Source: Cristatella mucedo
Lineage: Eukaryota > Bryozoa > Phylactolaemata > Cristatellidae
Assembly: GCA_009760855.2 (NCBI GenBank)
Contig: WPIO01000054.1
Location: 946,001-1,010,000 of the forward strand
Length of the DNA stretch: 64,000 nucleotides
Reading direction: 5' to 3'
In this document: positions 10,570-21,985 of the stretch, piece by piece
Layout: each line of letters starts with the position of its first letter
Numbering within the stretch: the stretch's first letter is position 1
Notes under the pieces: generated by a model
Databases searched by the model: none
The model's input: only the letters and a program-made list of their open reading frames with translations
Told to the model about the DNA's origin: nothing
Made by a program: the position numbers and the translations under genes

Positions 10570-11240
10570 GATTCTGCGTACATTTCAACTACATAGAATT
10601 GCTATTAATGGTAATCTGCAAACTTAAACATTCTTTCAAAATTAAATGTACTAATTCGCTTTGTTAGTTTTATAATTCTTTTTCTGAAATAGCAAGCAAT
10701 TAATTCCGCGTGGCAAAGTAAGTGCCCAGTCTTTCGTAGCTTCACAAGATTCGGTTCTCGCCTTCTTTTTGGGCTCTCAAGCCTTAAAGTATGACGCTGC
10801 ACATTAATCCGCAAATGTATAATGCACTGAGGACTTTTAGGCTGGTCCATATCATATAAGTATTTAAATGCTCTCCATTTCGCATTAGCCAAAGTTTGAG
10901 GTGAACGACTTCAAAGACGACCCTAAATTGATCCGGTTTCAGAGCTCGTTTTATTTTGCTAATGCTTTGGTTCTGTTAATTGTGCCATCTCTTTTCTTCC
11001 GAAGTCCTGAGATCGTTGAAGTCGTTTTTCATTTTTCCTACTTGTAGATCGCTTAATGTCAGTGTTTCCGATATTTTTTTGTAGACATGGCTGAAAAGCA
11101 GATGGCATTTTTCCAAGGTATGTCTCAATGGTTTTACCTATTAGGTTCACAAAATATAGCACGCTTATCTAGTTAACAATCTGAGAAACAAAGCATACAC
11201 ATTTTCCCAATAACCAGGAGATTAAAGCTGGATGAAATGA
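10570..11240 (+). repeat. duplicated block, copy 1, carrying a 33-nt exon
   Basis: About 670 bp here aligns colinearly with 14700-15400, with roughly four in five bases the same by eye. Shared landmarks include the TTCTTTTTCTGAAATAG block, CTCTCCATTTCGCATTAGCC, CCTACTTGTAGA and, downstream of the exon, AATATAGCACGCTTATCTAG. The block includes intron sequence on both sides, so this is a genomic duplication and not a retrocopy. Confidence 0.85.
11085..11117 (+). CDS. 33-nt exon, copy A (reads MAEKQMAFFQ)
   Basis: A strong polypyrimidine-TTTTTTTGTAG acceptor (AG 11083-11084) and donor CAAG|GTATGT bound 33 nt that read xAC ATG GCT GAA... in a frame entered and left in phase 1. The encoded peptide is MAEKQMAFFQ. 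Its duplicate at 15226-15258 has the same length, boundaries and frame. Nucleotide differences between the two change several residues but keep MxExQMxFFQ. The initiation-like ATG has a good context, so translation could also begin here. Confidence 0.5.
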
Positions 11241-11383
11241 CATGCGTAGTATTCGCGTATACAATTGAACGATTTAACTACCCGTGGTATTAATGCATCA
11301 TCTTTTTCAAATTAAGTTTCTGTGAATGTGCTTCATTGTTTCGTCATTACATCTGAACCCCTAACAGACATGCTAGTTGGTCT

Positions 11384-11960
11384 TATTGTAATAATAATAA
11401 TGATACATTTCATATAGCGCCGTCAAAGAATTCAATCTCTTACTATGGTTTTTACATTTGCTGCACAGAAAGTTAGATTGAAGGGTTAGTGGTATCACGC
11501 TAAATAAACAACCGGAATAACATGTGTAGGGGTGACATGCAACGGGTCAGCATACAAATATGGTTAATGGCAGCATGTACACTGTCAGCACGCGACGCAA
11601 AGGACGAATCACGTGGACCTACTAAATGCTTTGATAAATAGATGCGTTTTTATTTTTTTTAAATGTTTTCAAGTCAGGAGATTTGACACAAGTTGGATGT
11701 GAGTTTCAGGCTTTGGAAGCATGAGAATTAAAAGCACGGTCTACAAAGGATTTGAAGTTCGTACGAGGTATAGGTAAACGATTAAATTACGAAAAGCGAC
11801 TGGTACGATGCTTAGCCTGTTGCGGGAGTAGATCTGATAGGTAAGCTATAGCCAAAGAATGAAGAGACCTAAAAGTAAGTGACATAACCTTGAAGTCGAC
11901 ACGTTGATTGACTTAGAGCCAGTGCAGATCGGTGAGAAAGAAAAGTGGTCAGCCGCTCGA
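11384..11960 (-). mobile_element. LINE family A (L2/CR1-like) 3' fragment
   Basis: The reverse complement carries the family tail (GCGCTATATGAAATG with ATT repeats), the 3' UTR block shared with 24830-24920 and, further on, the end of the reverse transcriptase. It includes counterparts of the DLHWLP region near 11900-11930 and of the TFKxNLKTHLF region near 11640-11690. Confidence 0.8.
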
Positions 11961-12541
11961 ATTTCATTATCCTTATATTGTCACTATCAGTATCCTTACC
12001 TAAGCCAGTCTGAGAATTCGTGCAATCTAACGTAGGTGACAGTCGGCAGACCTAACCTAGTATGTAGGCCATATCTTCATTCAGTTTGAAGAGGTTTTTC
12101 GCTCTGCAATTGCGAATGTCAGTCGATGTAAATAGAGTTAATAAATAGATTAAATAGCGGAAGGAGAGTTTGAGGAGAGTTTGAGCACACGATAGTTTGA
12201 GACGCCTGAAGGCAGAAAAGGATCAAAGCACACGTGTAGTTGTCGCACGAATAAAAATAAAAACCTGTGACTGTGGATGACGGCCTCACCGATGTCATGG
12301 GAGAGTGCAAGTTATTACAAGAGGCAGGCCGAGTACAGGCAGCTGGAGATCCTGGAGATCCTCAAACTTTACGGCTTCTCGGACACCTTGCCGACGATGC
12401 TGTCAAGAATCTACCACTAGCACAGGACCTAAGCCATTGTAGCGCGGTGTATGTAACTCCTTGACGAGGCAGTCGGAACCCGATAAGAACTTGGTGGTCA
12501 GTAGAATCAAACGCAGAGAGAGATCCAGCATAACCAGCAGA
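11961..12541. other. intergenic, no gene recognised
   Basis: A plus-strand frame at 12267-12464 looks unrepetitive but shows no domain and no convincing splice context. Nothing else is supported. Confidence 0.3.
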
Positions 12542-12575
12542 GCGAGAGAGAGAGAGAGAGAGGGAGAGAAAGAGA

Positions 12576-12672
<97 letters not shown>
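12542..12672 (+). repeat. (GA)n microsatellite
   Basis: About 130 bp of nearly pure GA dinucleotide with occasional GGGA interruptions. Confidence 0.97.
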
Positions 12673-12673
<1 letters not shown>

Positions 12674-12679
12674 CTCTAA

Positions 12680-14690
12680 ATAAAGACAGAATTACAGAGA
12701 GTGTTGCTATTAACTCACAGAAGCGCTGAATCCATGTAGATTTTGTTATTCACTTACAGCAGCTCTGACTTGTTAGTGTAATTTGCTTTAAAACCTGAAT
12801 AGAACTTACCTGCTACATTGAATTTCGACTTAAGAATTTTGCTAGTCGGACACTAACCTTCACAGTGTCTTTCATATGAATGGCAATAGAGTGACTCGAA
12901 GGAAACTGCTTACGCTATCTAAACTCGGTGCTGACTTGATCTTGAGTTGCCTTAAAATAGACTCTTCGAAAAATGCGGAAACAAAATTTAGGGCTACGGA
13001 ACAATATTTTAGTTTTGCAGGTTGCAATAAGTCTAGGGGCCTCAGCCGTGGATGACAGTAGTAAAGAGATGTAGAGAAACCTGGGGTCTAAATACTAATT
13101 AAATAATTAATAATTATAAAGTTATAAAACATATTAAATTATTTGTTTATAGAATGAGTAGAGGGTTGCTAGTTTTCCTCAATTTGGAGATTAACGTTGA
13201 GATGAGAAAAGGAGGGGTGCGCTTGAGGTAGATATTGAAGAAGTACAGAGAGAGCGGAGGTTAAAACTCTACATACGACGTCCCTTTGGGGATGGACTAT
13301 TTGATCTTGACTATCCTGCTGCCAAAGAAATCAGACAAAAGCAATCTGGCAGGTCGCTGCAAGGTCCAGGTCGCTAGGTTTGGTTGGGACTTGGGCTCGA
13401 TTAAAAAGATGGCTATTGGTGGACATCGTCATTTTTGGATTGTGTATTTATGAATACACTATGTTCGCATGGAAGCTACACTTGACCTTTGGTTTGGTAC
13501 GATCTACAGTAGTATTCGCATGCCAGTTGATGGACGTTTAGTCCTGACGTTCGGTGAGCTTTCTCAAGCTTGTACTTGGTAGTCCGAGAGAGTTTATTGT
13601 CTGCAGGAAGTCGTACACGATCTTTATGAGAGCGTGCCGCATGCTTATCCAGAGTATTACTAATTATGCTAATATATACTAGTTATATTGTTTATTTATT
13701 TATATATATTATATATATACTAATTATATTATTTATATATATTATATATACTAATTATATTATTTATTTATATATTATATATGTTAATTATATTATATGT
13801 ATATATTTTATACTAATTATATTATTTATTTATATATATATTATATACACTAATTATATTATTCATTTACTTATACTAATAATGATTATAATAGAGAACT
13901 CATCAAAAAAATAGCAGGTGCCAAATTGTCGCATTACACCAGTGAGAGCAGGTCGGACCGGGATTGAGCAAAAGCGGAAGGTAAGATATTGCTTGCAAAC
14001 AGCTTCAATAACGAGGCTCCTAAGGTTGTTCTGATTTGGCGACAAATTTTGATGCAATTCCCAGAGATAGTCTGTTGGATTGTCGGGTGTGAATTTTAAA
14101 ACAAGCTAGAACGAGAAATCCGTGCACACTTTTGAGAGTTACGTAGCTCGATAATTCACGAATGGTTTTCTCTGAAAATCGGACCTTTATTGCTTACACG
14201 TACAGCTGTGCTGCTTCGGACATCTATAGTTTTTACAGCTCTCTTGCCACTAGAGATTAGCGTTCCATGGGCAGGTCAGCCACTATAAATCTGGAAATTC
14301 CTGCCCACTGGTAAGCTAGACATGATATAAAATACCTAGGGACAGATAACGAGCACGCAGCTGCTGACTACGCATTTGGAATCAGGTCCTAAGCGACCAG
14401 CAATATCGTCCTCGGTTGATTAATAAGTTACTCATCCTCAGTTGAAGCATATTGTGCGAGCAGCATTCTCAATGCTGTTCATATTGATATTGCAATTTTA
14501 TATAGTTTTGTCTAGTTTTTATAAATTTAGTCAGCGCGGCCCCACAACTTGAGCTGAAAATCTCTGCACGTAAGCCATTTCCTTCCGCTTCTAGAAAGCA
14601 ATGCTGATCTTGGAAGGATGTGATTTTCGTAAGTCGTTCTTTCGCTGTCGCCCAGCACACTTTTCCGTTTCCTGGTAGCTAGGATTCATC
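12680..14690. other. intergenic/intronic, no gene; AT-rich tract at 13650-13890
   Basis: The stretch 13650-13890 is dominated by TATATTATTTATATATA-like imperfect repeats. The remainder has no recognisable coding or transposon sequence. If the 33-nt exons belong to one gene, this is intron. Confidence 0.4.
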
Positions 14691-14699
14691 GGTCTTCTT

Positions 14700-15400
14700 G
14701 ATGCCGTTGGTTTTGCATTCATTTCAACTAAGCGGTATTGCTGTCAATGATGATATGAAAACCTGAACAACTTTGCAAAATTAAACGCTCTGATTCGCTT
14801 CGTTAGTTTAATTATTCTTTTTCTGAAATAGTAATAGAAATTAATTCCACGCAACAAAGTAACTGTCTAGTCTTTCGTAGCTTTGGGAGGTTCATGTCTC
14901 GCTTCCTTTCGGGCTCTCAGGCCTCTCTTATAGGATAGCGTTGCGCATTAATCCGAAAACTTATAAATACTGAGCACTTTTACGTTGGTCCATATCACAT
15001 AAGTATTCAAGTGCTCTCCATTTCGCATTAGCCAAAGTTTGATGTGAACGATTTCATAGATGAGCCTACATTGAGCTGGTTTCAGAGCTCGTTTTATTGT
15101 TTTTACGCCACGTTTCTGTTAACTGCATATTCTCTTTTTTTTCTGTAGTCCTGGGATTTCTGCAGTATTTTCATTTTCCTACTTGTAGACCATTTAATTT
15201 CAGTGGTTCTAATATTTTTTTGTAGCGATGACTGAGGCACAGATGCAATTTTTTCAAGGTATGTCTAAATAGTTTCACTTAATAGGTTGACAAAATATAG
15301 CACGCTTATCTAGTTAACAGTCTGAGACACAAAGCGTAAACTATTTTTCAATAATCACAGGAGATTAACTCTGGATGAAATGACACGCATAGTGTGACGA
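14700..15400 (+). repeat. duplicated block, copy 2, carrying the second 33-nt exon
   Basis: Partner of 10570-11240, about 4.1 kb downstream in the same orientation. It retains the same splice acceptor, exon length and donor, and the same downstream intron sequence. Confidence 0.85.
15226..15258 (+). CDS. 33-nt exon, copy B (reads MTEAQMQFFQ)
   Basis: Acceptor TTTTTTTGTAG (AG 15224-15225) and donor CAAG|GTATGT are preserved. In the phase 1-1 frame it reads MTEAQMQFFQ, parallel to copy A. Because both copies are symmetric (33 nt, phase 1 at each end), either or both could be included in a transcript without a frameshift. The outgoing phase matches the zinc-finger exon at 21110. Confidence 0.5.
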
Positions 15401-16523
15401 GCATCACTCTTAATAATATTCATATCAATGCTGCAGTTTTAAGGGTTCAGAAACTTCTTTTAGAAAATGACTATTATTCTATTAAAATTTACAGAGTAAT
15501 CGTCGAGCGTTATTAACATAAATATGGTTTAATTACAGAGTGGCCAATGTAAGATTTATCATCGAAGTACTGTTTCGCATACAGTAATAAATTCTTAACT
15601 TTTGTATTAAGACTTTATATGATCTATGGAGGTGTGGCTGATGCACGGAGTAAAAAAATGTAATGAAAGCAGCATCATCTTTTTTCGCCGCACTAGCTGG
15701 CATACATGTCGAAATGTCTGTTTTGGCCTTTAAAAAATCCTAACTAGAGAACGAATTTTTACAAAGTAGTTTAAAGAATTACTCCAAGTAAAGAACTTGC
15801 CAGGATTATACACAGGAGCGCCTATACCTATTCGGAGGCAGACAATGATACAATTTTGAAGGGGCTCGCAGCAAAGTTTCCCTTCATGCAGGGCTTACCA
15901 GCATGCACCTTTAGGTCTGTTGAATAGTCCGCGGCGAGTCCGGCTAGCTGTTTTATTCACCCGCGAATACAATAAAACAATACTCTAATGCATTTTAGTT
16001 AGCGTTGGCCTTTGTGTTGGGTCTACTGTACCGCGACAGCATACTACTCCGGCGGAAGCTGCCGAGAGGAGAACAGCGGATCCACTTGCAGCAGCTGCTT
16101 CCGAGCCAGCGTGCTGCCCGTGGATCCGGTTCCGGGTTTCCTTAATAAACGGTGTTGTTAGATTCACGCACTCAGAGAGCCAGCCGATGACCAACATCAA
16201 CAGTTTAGGGCCTCATGCAGCTTGGCGTAGTTGTCTTGCACTTCCTGCGGGAGCATCGAGGCGAACGAGAAGCACCCGCCTTACATCGCAAGGAGCAAAA
16301 AAAGTGCCACTCACATGGTTCATAGCTACTTTGCTCGATCTACCTCTTGAAGTCCAGTAGCCAGCCAACAAAGTCTCCGAAGCCATCGAAGATTTGGAAC
16401 ACTGCGCAAGACATCTCCAATGGCGTCATTGGCTCCAGCCCCAGAAATAGCCTGTCATTCGGCACAAACGGAGAAACGCCGGCCAATGACCAAAATCAAC
16501 AGTTTTATTTTTCTTATTTTTTT
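15401..16523. other. intergenic/intronic, no gene recognised
   Basis: A GC-rich patch at 15900-16200 and a CT/T-rich stretch near 16500 are visible. A short block containing GATGACCAACATCAACAGTTT (16187-16206) recurs as GACCAAAATCAACAGTTTT near 16487-16506, suggesting a decayed repeat. No coding evidence. Confidence 0.35.
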
Positions 16524-16976
16524 ATTTGTATCTCCGTCTGTAACTCCAAAAAGTCATAAAGACCATGTGGGTGTTACGCAGGAGAGTTTTGTATAGCGCA
16601 CTCACAGCCTAAGCGGCTTTCGGCACGAATTCGGTAGCCAACAGACTTCGTCTCACGCAACAAAGAGAAAGTGGGAAGCACAGCAGAGTCAGGAGAGCAG
16701 TTGAGGTAGTGAGTAGCATGGAAGTAGCAGCTCAGGATCGCTGAAAAGGATAAGCCATAGTCGGCAGTAGGAGAGTAGTTGTCGTTGTGTAAGAATTATG
16801 GAAGCGAGTTCCACAGTCTAGGACCTGCAGAGCTAAAGCTTCTGTCGCCAACGGTCTTTAAGCGGAGGAATGGAAGAGCTAATTTATTGTCCACACAGGA
16901 CCTGAGGGCGCGAAGAGGCTGAAACTGGTGCAGCAGGTCAGCTAGGTACGAAGGAGCCAAGCCGTGGACTTGGCCT
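16524..16976 (-). mobile_element. LINE family B 3' fragment
   Basis: The minus strand contains the RT C-terminal signature GDRSFSSAGPRLWNSLP (about 16870-16800) followed by a 3' UTR shared with 23455-23583, 25071-25330 and 32011-32170. Its end abuts the LTR at 16977. Confidence 0.8.
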
Positions 16977-17273
16977 TGTGGGGCAGTTTATTACACGACG
17001 CACGGAGCTGATGGATGCGCGAGTCCCTTTGCCACCTTCTCCCACTCGACTTCCCCCTCCTCTAGCACGGCCGTGCCGACGCCGATACTTCATACGAGGC
17101 GGACAACAGCTGTGCACCGGCCGACCCTGATGGGGAATCCACCCTCTGTGCCGGCCAGCTTTTCGCTAGCGGTTTAGCAGAGGAGCAGTACCGGCCTGCA
17201 TATAATCGAACTACATACGGCATCTGCCTGAGCCGTCTTGATCTGTTAGCGACTGCCCGCACACAACTTAACA
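16977..17273 (+). mobile_element. 5' LTR of a Gypsy-like retrotransposon
   Basis: The segment starts TGTGGGGC, ends TTAACA and is followed after one base by a primer-binding site, fixing the 3' edge. The left edge is placed where LINE B similarity stops (GGCCT|TGT). It contains a TATA-like GCATATAAT at about 17198 and shares several blocks with the reverse complement of the solo LTR at 7694-8017. Confidence 0.7.
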
Positions 17274-17274
17274 G

Positions 17275-17297
17275 TGGCGACGGAGATGGGATTCGAA
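17275..17297 (+). promoter_or_regulatory. tRNA-Ser-type primer-binding site
   Basis: TGGCGACGGAGATGGGATTC is nearly complementary to the 3' end (acceptor and T arm) of a tRNA-Ser(GCU)-like molecule as I recall it. This is the minus-strand primer site of many Gypsy-class elements and gives the orientation (+). Confidence 0.72.
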
Positions 17298-17327
17298 AAA
17301 TACGTCACGTGGAGAGAGACTCGATCT

Positions 17328-17374
17328 CGTCTGCTCCCCGGACGTGAGCTCCGCCAGCGTCCGGGGAGCAGACG
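17328..17374 (+). repeat. perfect 17-bp inverted repeat in the retrotransposon leader
   Basis: CGTCTGCTCCCCGGACG (17328-17344) and its exact reverse complement (17358-17374) flank a 13-nt loop, about 30 nt after the primer-binding site. As RNA it would form a strong stem-loop in the leader or start of gag. Confidence 0.85.
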
Positions 17375-17379
17375 TATGC

Positions 17380-18152
17380 AGACTACGTCGCAATTGCTGA
17401 GAGCGTGTGCGGGGAGAAAAACATTTCAGAGGAGACCCGACGAAAGGCAATGCATATAAGCATCCTTCCGGATAAGTTTGATTCCATACTAAAGGCGGAG
17501 GTAACTCCTCGCAAACCGGCAGACCTCCAGCTACATGACCTTGTTGCACAACTTGTCAAAAGGATTCTTCCTCCTTCCTTTACCTCTGTGCCTGATGTGT
17601 GCGCTACATGTGTGCCGGAAATTCCTGCTGAGGCCGCGTCTGCACTCGCTTGGATACTAACTCGAGCAACATGAGACACGTGTGATGCTGGCTAAATTTT
17701 TTACGATACAAGCGCCTGCCACAACGATTCCAGAGCGGCAGCTGGTGGCAGCGACGGCGGAGGAGCAGACCTGAGCAGACCAGCGACGGCGGAGCAGCCT
17801 GCGCCGGTGGTTTTTGAAGTAACGGCCTCTGATTGGCTAGCGCTGCTACAACGGTCAGCAATGCCGCACCGACAACAATCAGATGTCATGCCAGTCAGCG
17901 CTACTACGCCGGTCAGCCCAGCTACAAAGCCGGTTAGTGCTGCCAGAGCAGCTATGTTGCCAAAAGAGCCGACGATGGAAAGCAGCCGCCGAGGCAACGG
18001 AAACTACCGAAACCCGTGCGGCAGAGGGAGGAGGCACGTGCCAAATCTCTGGTTGTGGGAAAAGGGCGCTGGCAATGCCCCAGCTGTGGCTTAAAGCTGG
18101 CGGCCTACGCATCCAGCTGGTCACCAAAGACGGCGGTTTGGTGTGCCTCTAA
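17380..18152 (+). pseudogene. gag remnant of the Gypsy-like element
   Basis: After the leader, a plus frame at 17405-17674 contains ILPDKFDSILKAEVTPRKPA followed by DLQLHDLVAQL, the order of a Gypsy (mag-like) gag capsid C-terminal segment. Later frames (17807-18152) are Pro/Ala/Ser-rich with a possible CPSCGLK Cys pair near 18080. No protease or reverse transcriptase follows, so the element is truncated. Confidence 0.5.
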
Positions 18153-18948
18153 CTAGCAGGCGTCACGTAGTCTCTAGGCCAGCGAAGACATTTTGTTCTA
18201 GTACTGACACAGCTCGTGCGACGTGGACAAACCAAACGTAACTCTAGCACCACATGAACCGGTATACGCGGGGGTCTCTCTCATTCGGCGGCACTCACTG
18301 CAGTTCTATGAGAATGGTTATAGTTATATATAGTTATTATATATAGTTGTAGTCACCACAGCTGCGGTTCACTGTGCTGGTTCAGCTGCTGTTGCTGCTT
18401 GACTAAGAACTAGTACTGAGCACGTGGCTGAGCACGTTTCCGTGCCGTCAAGTTAGTGCTATTTTACGATCTCTTTAGCATGTAAGCTCACAATTTTGCA
18501 GGTTTTATGCAGCTGTAACTTGCTGGTGCTAATAATCGACCACAATCAGCTCTTGACCAAGTGTCACTTATGAAGGGATTAAACAGCTGGTAGGAGCTCG
18601 TTGCTTTTGCGACTAAATTGCATCGCTGACATCGGGATTTGGCTACACAAACTCTGCTTGCAGATCTTGCTCGTGTCTCCTTTGGTTGGACAACCCATCG
18701 AAACTTACGCTGCCATGCCTGCGTCTTACATGATCCCGTAGCGTCACGGCAGCGTCGCCGCAGCGTAGCAAACACATTCCGGCAAAATGGGTGGGGCACC
18801 AGAATGAACGTATTTAATGGTTCGACATGTTTCGCTTTGCTCCAAAAGATCTGAGCATAGATGTAAGGTGACATCTCTCGTCGCAGAGAAGAGGCTGGGT
18901 TCTCAAAAGATCTGAGTGGTGTAGCAGCAGTCACTCACTCCATTAGGG
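18153..18948. other. no gene recognised
   Basis: Contains a short TATATAGTTATTATATATAG stretch near 18325-18350 and otherwise unique-looking DNA without coding signals. Confidence 0.35.
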
Positions 18949-18950
18949 AG

Positions 18951-19059
<109 letters not shown>

Positions 19060-19072
<13 letters not shown>

Positions 19073-19190
19073 TAGAGAGATGATGATATAAGTTAATAAA
19101 TACCTGCACACGGCTAGACAGATAGATAAATTCATCGAGCTGCCGAGCCGGCTGAGCTGCCATTGATCTCGCTTGGTGTGGGCAACAGAT
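19060..19190 (+). repeat. block after (GA)n, duplicated at 20762-20890
   Basis: Both copies share AGATGATGATATAAGTT, AATACCTGCACACGGCTAG and the following GAGC-rich stretch in the same order after a (GA)n tract. The duplications therefore extend around both zinc-finger exons. Confidence 0.85.
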
Positions 19191-19759
19191 ATCCTTCTTT
19201 TAGAGACATACCTTACAGACTCACCGTAGTGGCAGCCTTAGTTTGACGACGTACCTCAAAGATGCGTGCCGTTGTGGCAGCCCAATTATGTGATGACACG
19301 CTTAAAAGCGGTTAGCTGTAGAAGCGGTCTTACCAGACACGCCTCTAGGCGTCCTGCCACGCCTCTACGCATTTCGCCGCACATCCATGTCCTCCGACAC
19401 GCGGCCCCCACAATGGAGCTTGGGCCTGGCTGGCTTACAGAGGGCCTGAAGGGAGGGGGGCATCGCTTCCTGGTCGCCTTGCACGGGAGCCAGGGGGACC
19501 AAAGCCCATCTAGTAAGACATGAGAATGAGACAGAGTAGGAGTCACAGGCAGAGAGACGGAGACGGATGCAAAGACAGATATAGGCATAGATACAGAGAT
19601 GGATGAAGGAGATATAGAAATCGGAATAGAGATGAATATCCTAAGACAAGTGATACAGAAATGGTTCACGCATATCGCACGTTGCTTAATGTTGCCATAA
19701 GAAGCAGGCGCCAACCATAACGACACTGCGAATCCCTTCTGATACTTCCGTTTTTGCAG

Positions 19760-19853
19760 CAGAGCAACTCTTTGATTGTCCTAAATGTAAGCTTCGAGAG
19801 CTCCCCACGCAAGGATCTTGTTCGGTGACACATGAGTGAAAAGCATGCAGGCG
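19760..19853 (+). pseudogene. zinc-finger exon, copy 1, frameshifted
   Basis: Acceptor TTTTTGCAG (AG 19758-19759) leads into a sequence parallel to the exon at 21110. In phase 1 it reads AEQLFDCPKCKLRE, but between the Cys pair and the His pair it has four extra bases. The HMSEKH half is therefore in another frame, and the intact frame meets a stop. The donor position is GCGAG in place of GTGAG. It is probably a decayed duplicate; a GC donor could be tolerated but the frameshift could not. Confidence 0.6.
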
Positions 19854-20582
19854 GCGAGCTGCTAAGGACTACTGCCGGCACCAGCGCTCAATCCATGGAG
19901 CGAGATTTGCTTAGAATGCAAAACCCAATTAGCCAAGCAGTTTTGCGATTAAACCTTATTTCTTTAGGGCCTTTAGCTGATCGTAGTCAGCGTTTCGCCA
20001 TGCCTACTTAAATCCGTGCACCAGAATAAAATGAAATGAGTACCGCCACACGGAAGGGTTTCCGTAAGCGTTAAATACGAGTCGTTTCGTGGGTCGCTTC
20101 GTGCCTACATCGTAGACTAACCTTGTCTGTCGATATACAAGTACAGTCATTTATTCCAAGAAAAACAAGCCATACGCCGAAGTTATGCCACCCAGTAGCA
20201 TGTTCAGCCTTATCTAAAAGCGAAAAAGTGGCGGCCCTCCGTTTGACAAAAGCCTCAACGAGCTGCGTCAAGTAAACGCATGTAGCCCATAAGCTTCACA
20301 AGCCACTATCCAAGCTCGGTAGCCCTGATGGTAAGCCCAACAGACACCGTTCCTCGAAGCGGAAGAGGCTAACTTGAAGGAGGTACTGGACCGGATGTAG
20401 TCTATCAGGATTGCAGGGGACATAACCGGTGCTTTCGGGGAATTTCACAGGAGGGGGAAAGAAGTGCATTTAAATTAAAATTTAACTTGAAATTATTATG
20501 GCTAAGGGTTTGATAAAGCCAAAGAGAGAAAGAGATAGGCATCGGGAGGCAAAGGGAAATAGATAGATATAGAGAGATAGTG

Positions 20583-20763
<181 letters not shown>

Positions 20764-20904
20764 AGACCGGATAGAGAGATGATGATATAAGTTGATAAAT
20801 ACCTGCACACGGCTAGTCAGATAGATACATGTATCGAACTGCAGAGCCGCTGAGCGGCTATCAGCTCTTACTTGCTGTGGGAAATATAGATAAATACGTA
20901 GATT

Positions 20905-20907
<3 letters not shown>

Positions 20908-20950
<43 letters not shown>

Positions 20951-20965
20951 ATATATATATATACA
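20908..20965 (+). repeat. (TA)n tract
   Basis: TATATA with TATATGTATATATG interruptions, following the second copy of the post-(GA)n block. Confidence 0.9.
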
Positions 20966-21109
20966 TAATAGATATCAATATATAGACAGGTAAAGGCAAG
21001 TGATACAAGATTGTTTGTCAATGCTACACGGCGTTCAAATTCGATACAAAAACAAGTCTCAAGTAGTTCCGTGACCTCTTCTTATTCACTGCTGTTTCCA
21101 ATTTTGTAG

Positions 21110-21202
21110 GTACAGAGAAAGTCTTTGATTGTCCTAACTGTAACGAGTGCTTCCCTAGCAAGGAGCTTGTACGTCAACACTTGAGCCAAAAACATGCACT
21201 CG
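21110..21202 (+). CDS. C2H2 zinc-finger exon, copy 2
   Basis: Acceptor TTTTGTAG (AG 21108-21109) and donor TCG|GTGAGT (GT 21203-21204) bound 93 nt, entered and left in phase 1. After a G from the previous exon it reads GTEKVFDCPNC then NECFPSKELVRQHLSQKHALG. This is a complete C-x2-C-x12-H-x4-H finger with the usual hydrophobic positions Phe and Leu. The outgoing phase of the 33-nt exons (CAA G|) fits its start exactly. A single finger with a long H-H spacing could bind ubiquitin, RNA or a protein partner as easily as DNA. The downstream exons were not found. Confidence 0.65.
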
Positions 21203-21250
21203 GTGAGTAGCATGTATCGATTAGCACGCCCTTTGCGAGGTTCGCTGTGT

Positions 21251-21425
21251 GGTGAGCCATGATGGCACGCTAGGTAAGGCAGTTGCTTTCCACGACCTTG
21301 GTCTCGAGGTTGTGGGTTCAAATCCTGCGGTGGGTGATACTTTATTTCCGCTGAAAGAGGTTGTGATAGCTGTAATAGATCTTCTGTCACTAGGCAAAAT
21401 AGGCTATTGAATCAGCTAGTATTTT
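21251..21425 (+). mobile_element. tRNA-derived SINE, family 2
   Basis: A tRNA-like head with GTGGGTTCAAATCCTGC (B-box type) is followed by a unique body CTAGGCAAAATAGGC and TGAATCAGC, ending in T-rich sequence. A second copy with the same body is at 40518-40690. Confidence 0.75.
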
Positions 21426-21524
21426 TTTAGTGTGTCGAAAAGCAACCCTATTTAAGAAGATTGACCTGAAGCAACTAAGAATGTTGAAAAGCTGAACCCA
21501 CAAACTTTGAATGAAAATAAATAA

Positions 21525-21660
21525 AAATACCATCAGTTTGTATAGCGCCAAAAGGCAACTTAATCTCTAGCCAAGTGCTATACTTTTGTTCCAGGGCTCG
21601 AACCCACGACCGTAGTCGTTAAAGGTGAGCATCTCACCCTTCGGCTATCTTATCAAGGCA
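21525..21660 (-). mobile_element. tRNA-derived SINE, family 1, degenerate
   Basis: In reverse complement a head with GTGGGTTCGAGCCCTG is followed by a tail GAGATTAAGTTGCC then GGCGCTATA, the family-1 arrangement. Confidence 0.7.
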
Positions 21661-21985
21661 GAGTGAATGAACCTTTTTCCATAAGTCACCTGCTTAATAA
21701 TACTACAGTTTAGTTTATAATTATTCATTTTTCTCATTTTCGAATACAGAGCTATAAAGGATGATTACTCGTATTTTTCAAGCAAAATCTTTTATTCGTC
21801 TAACTTTCGCTTTCAATTTCACCGAGTGCAGCAGTCGCAATGTTCGTCGTTCGTTCAATGGAGTCAACTTCCACCCAACTGGTGCACGCTCCACACCAAC
21901 CTCCAGGCGTCGACCTTACTCACATTTGGATGATCTCGATTCCGGTGACGGAGACCGCGCCCCTTTATTCCATACCCTCCCATTC

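Noticed and set aside
12267-12464. 65-residue frame MTVDDGLTDVMGECK...
   Set aside because: No domain, no splice context, sits between repeats; insufficient to call a gene.
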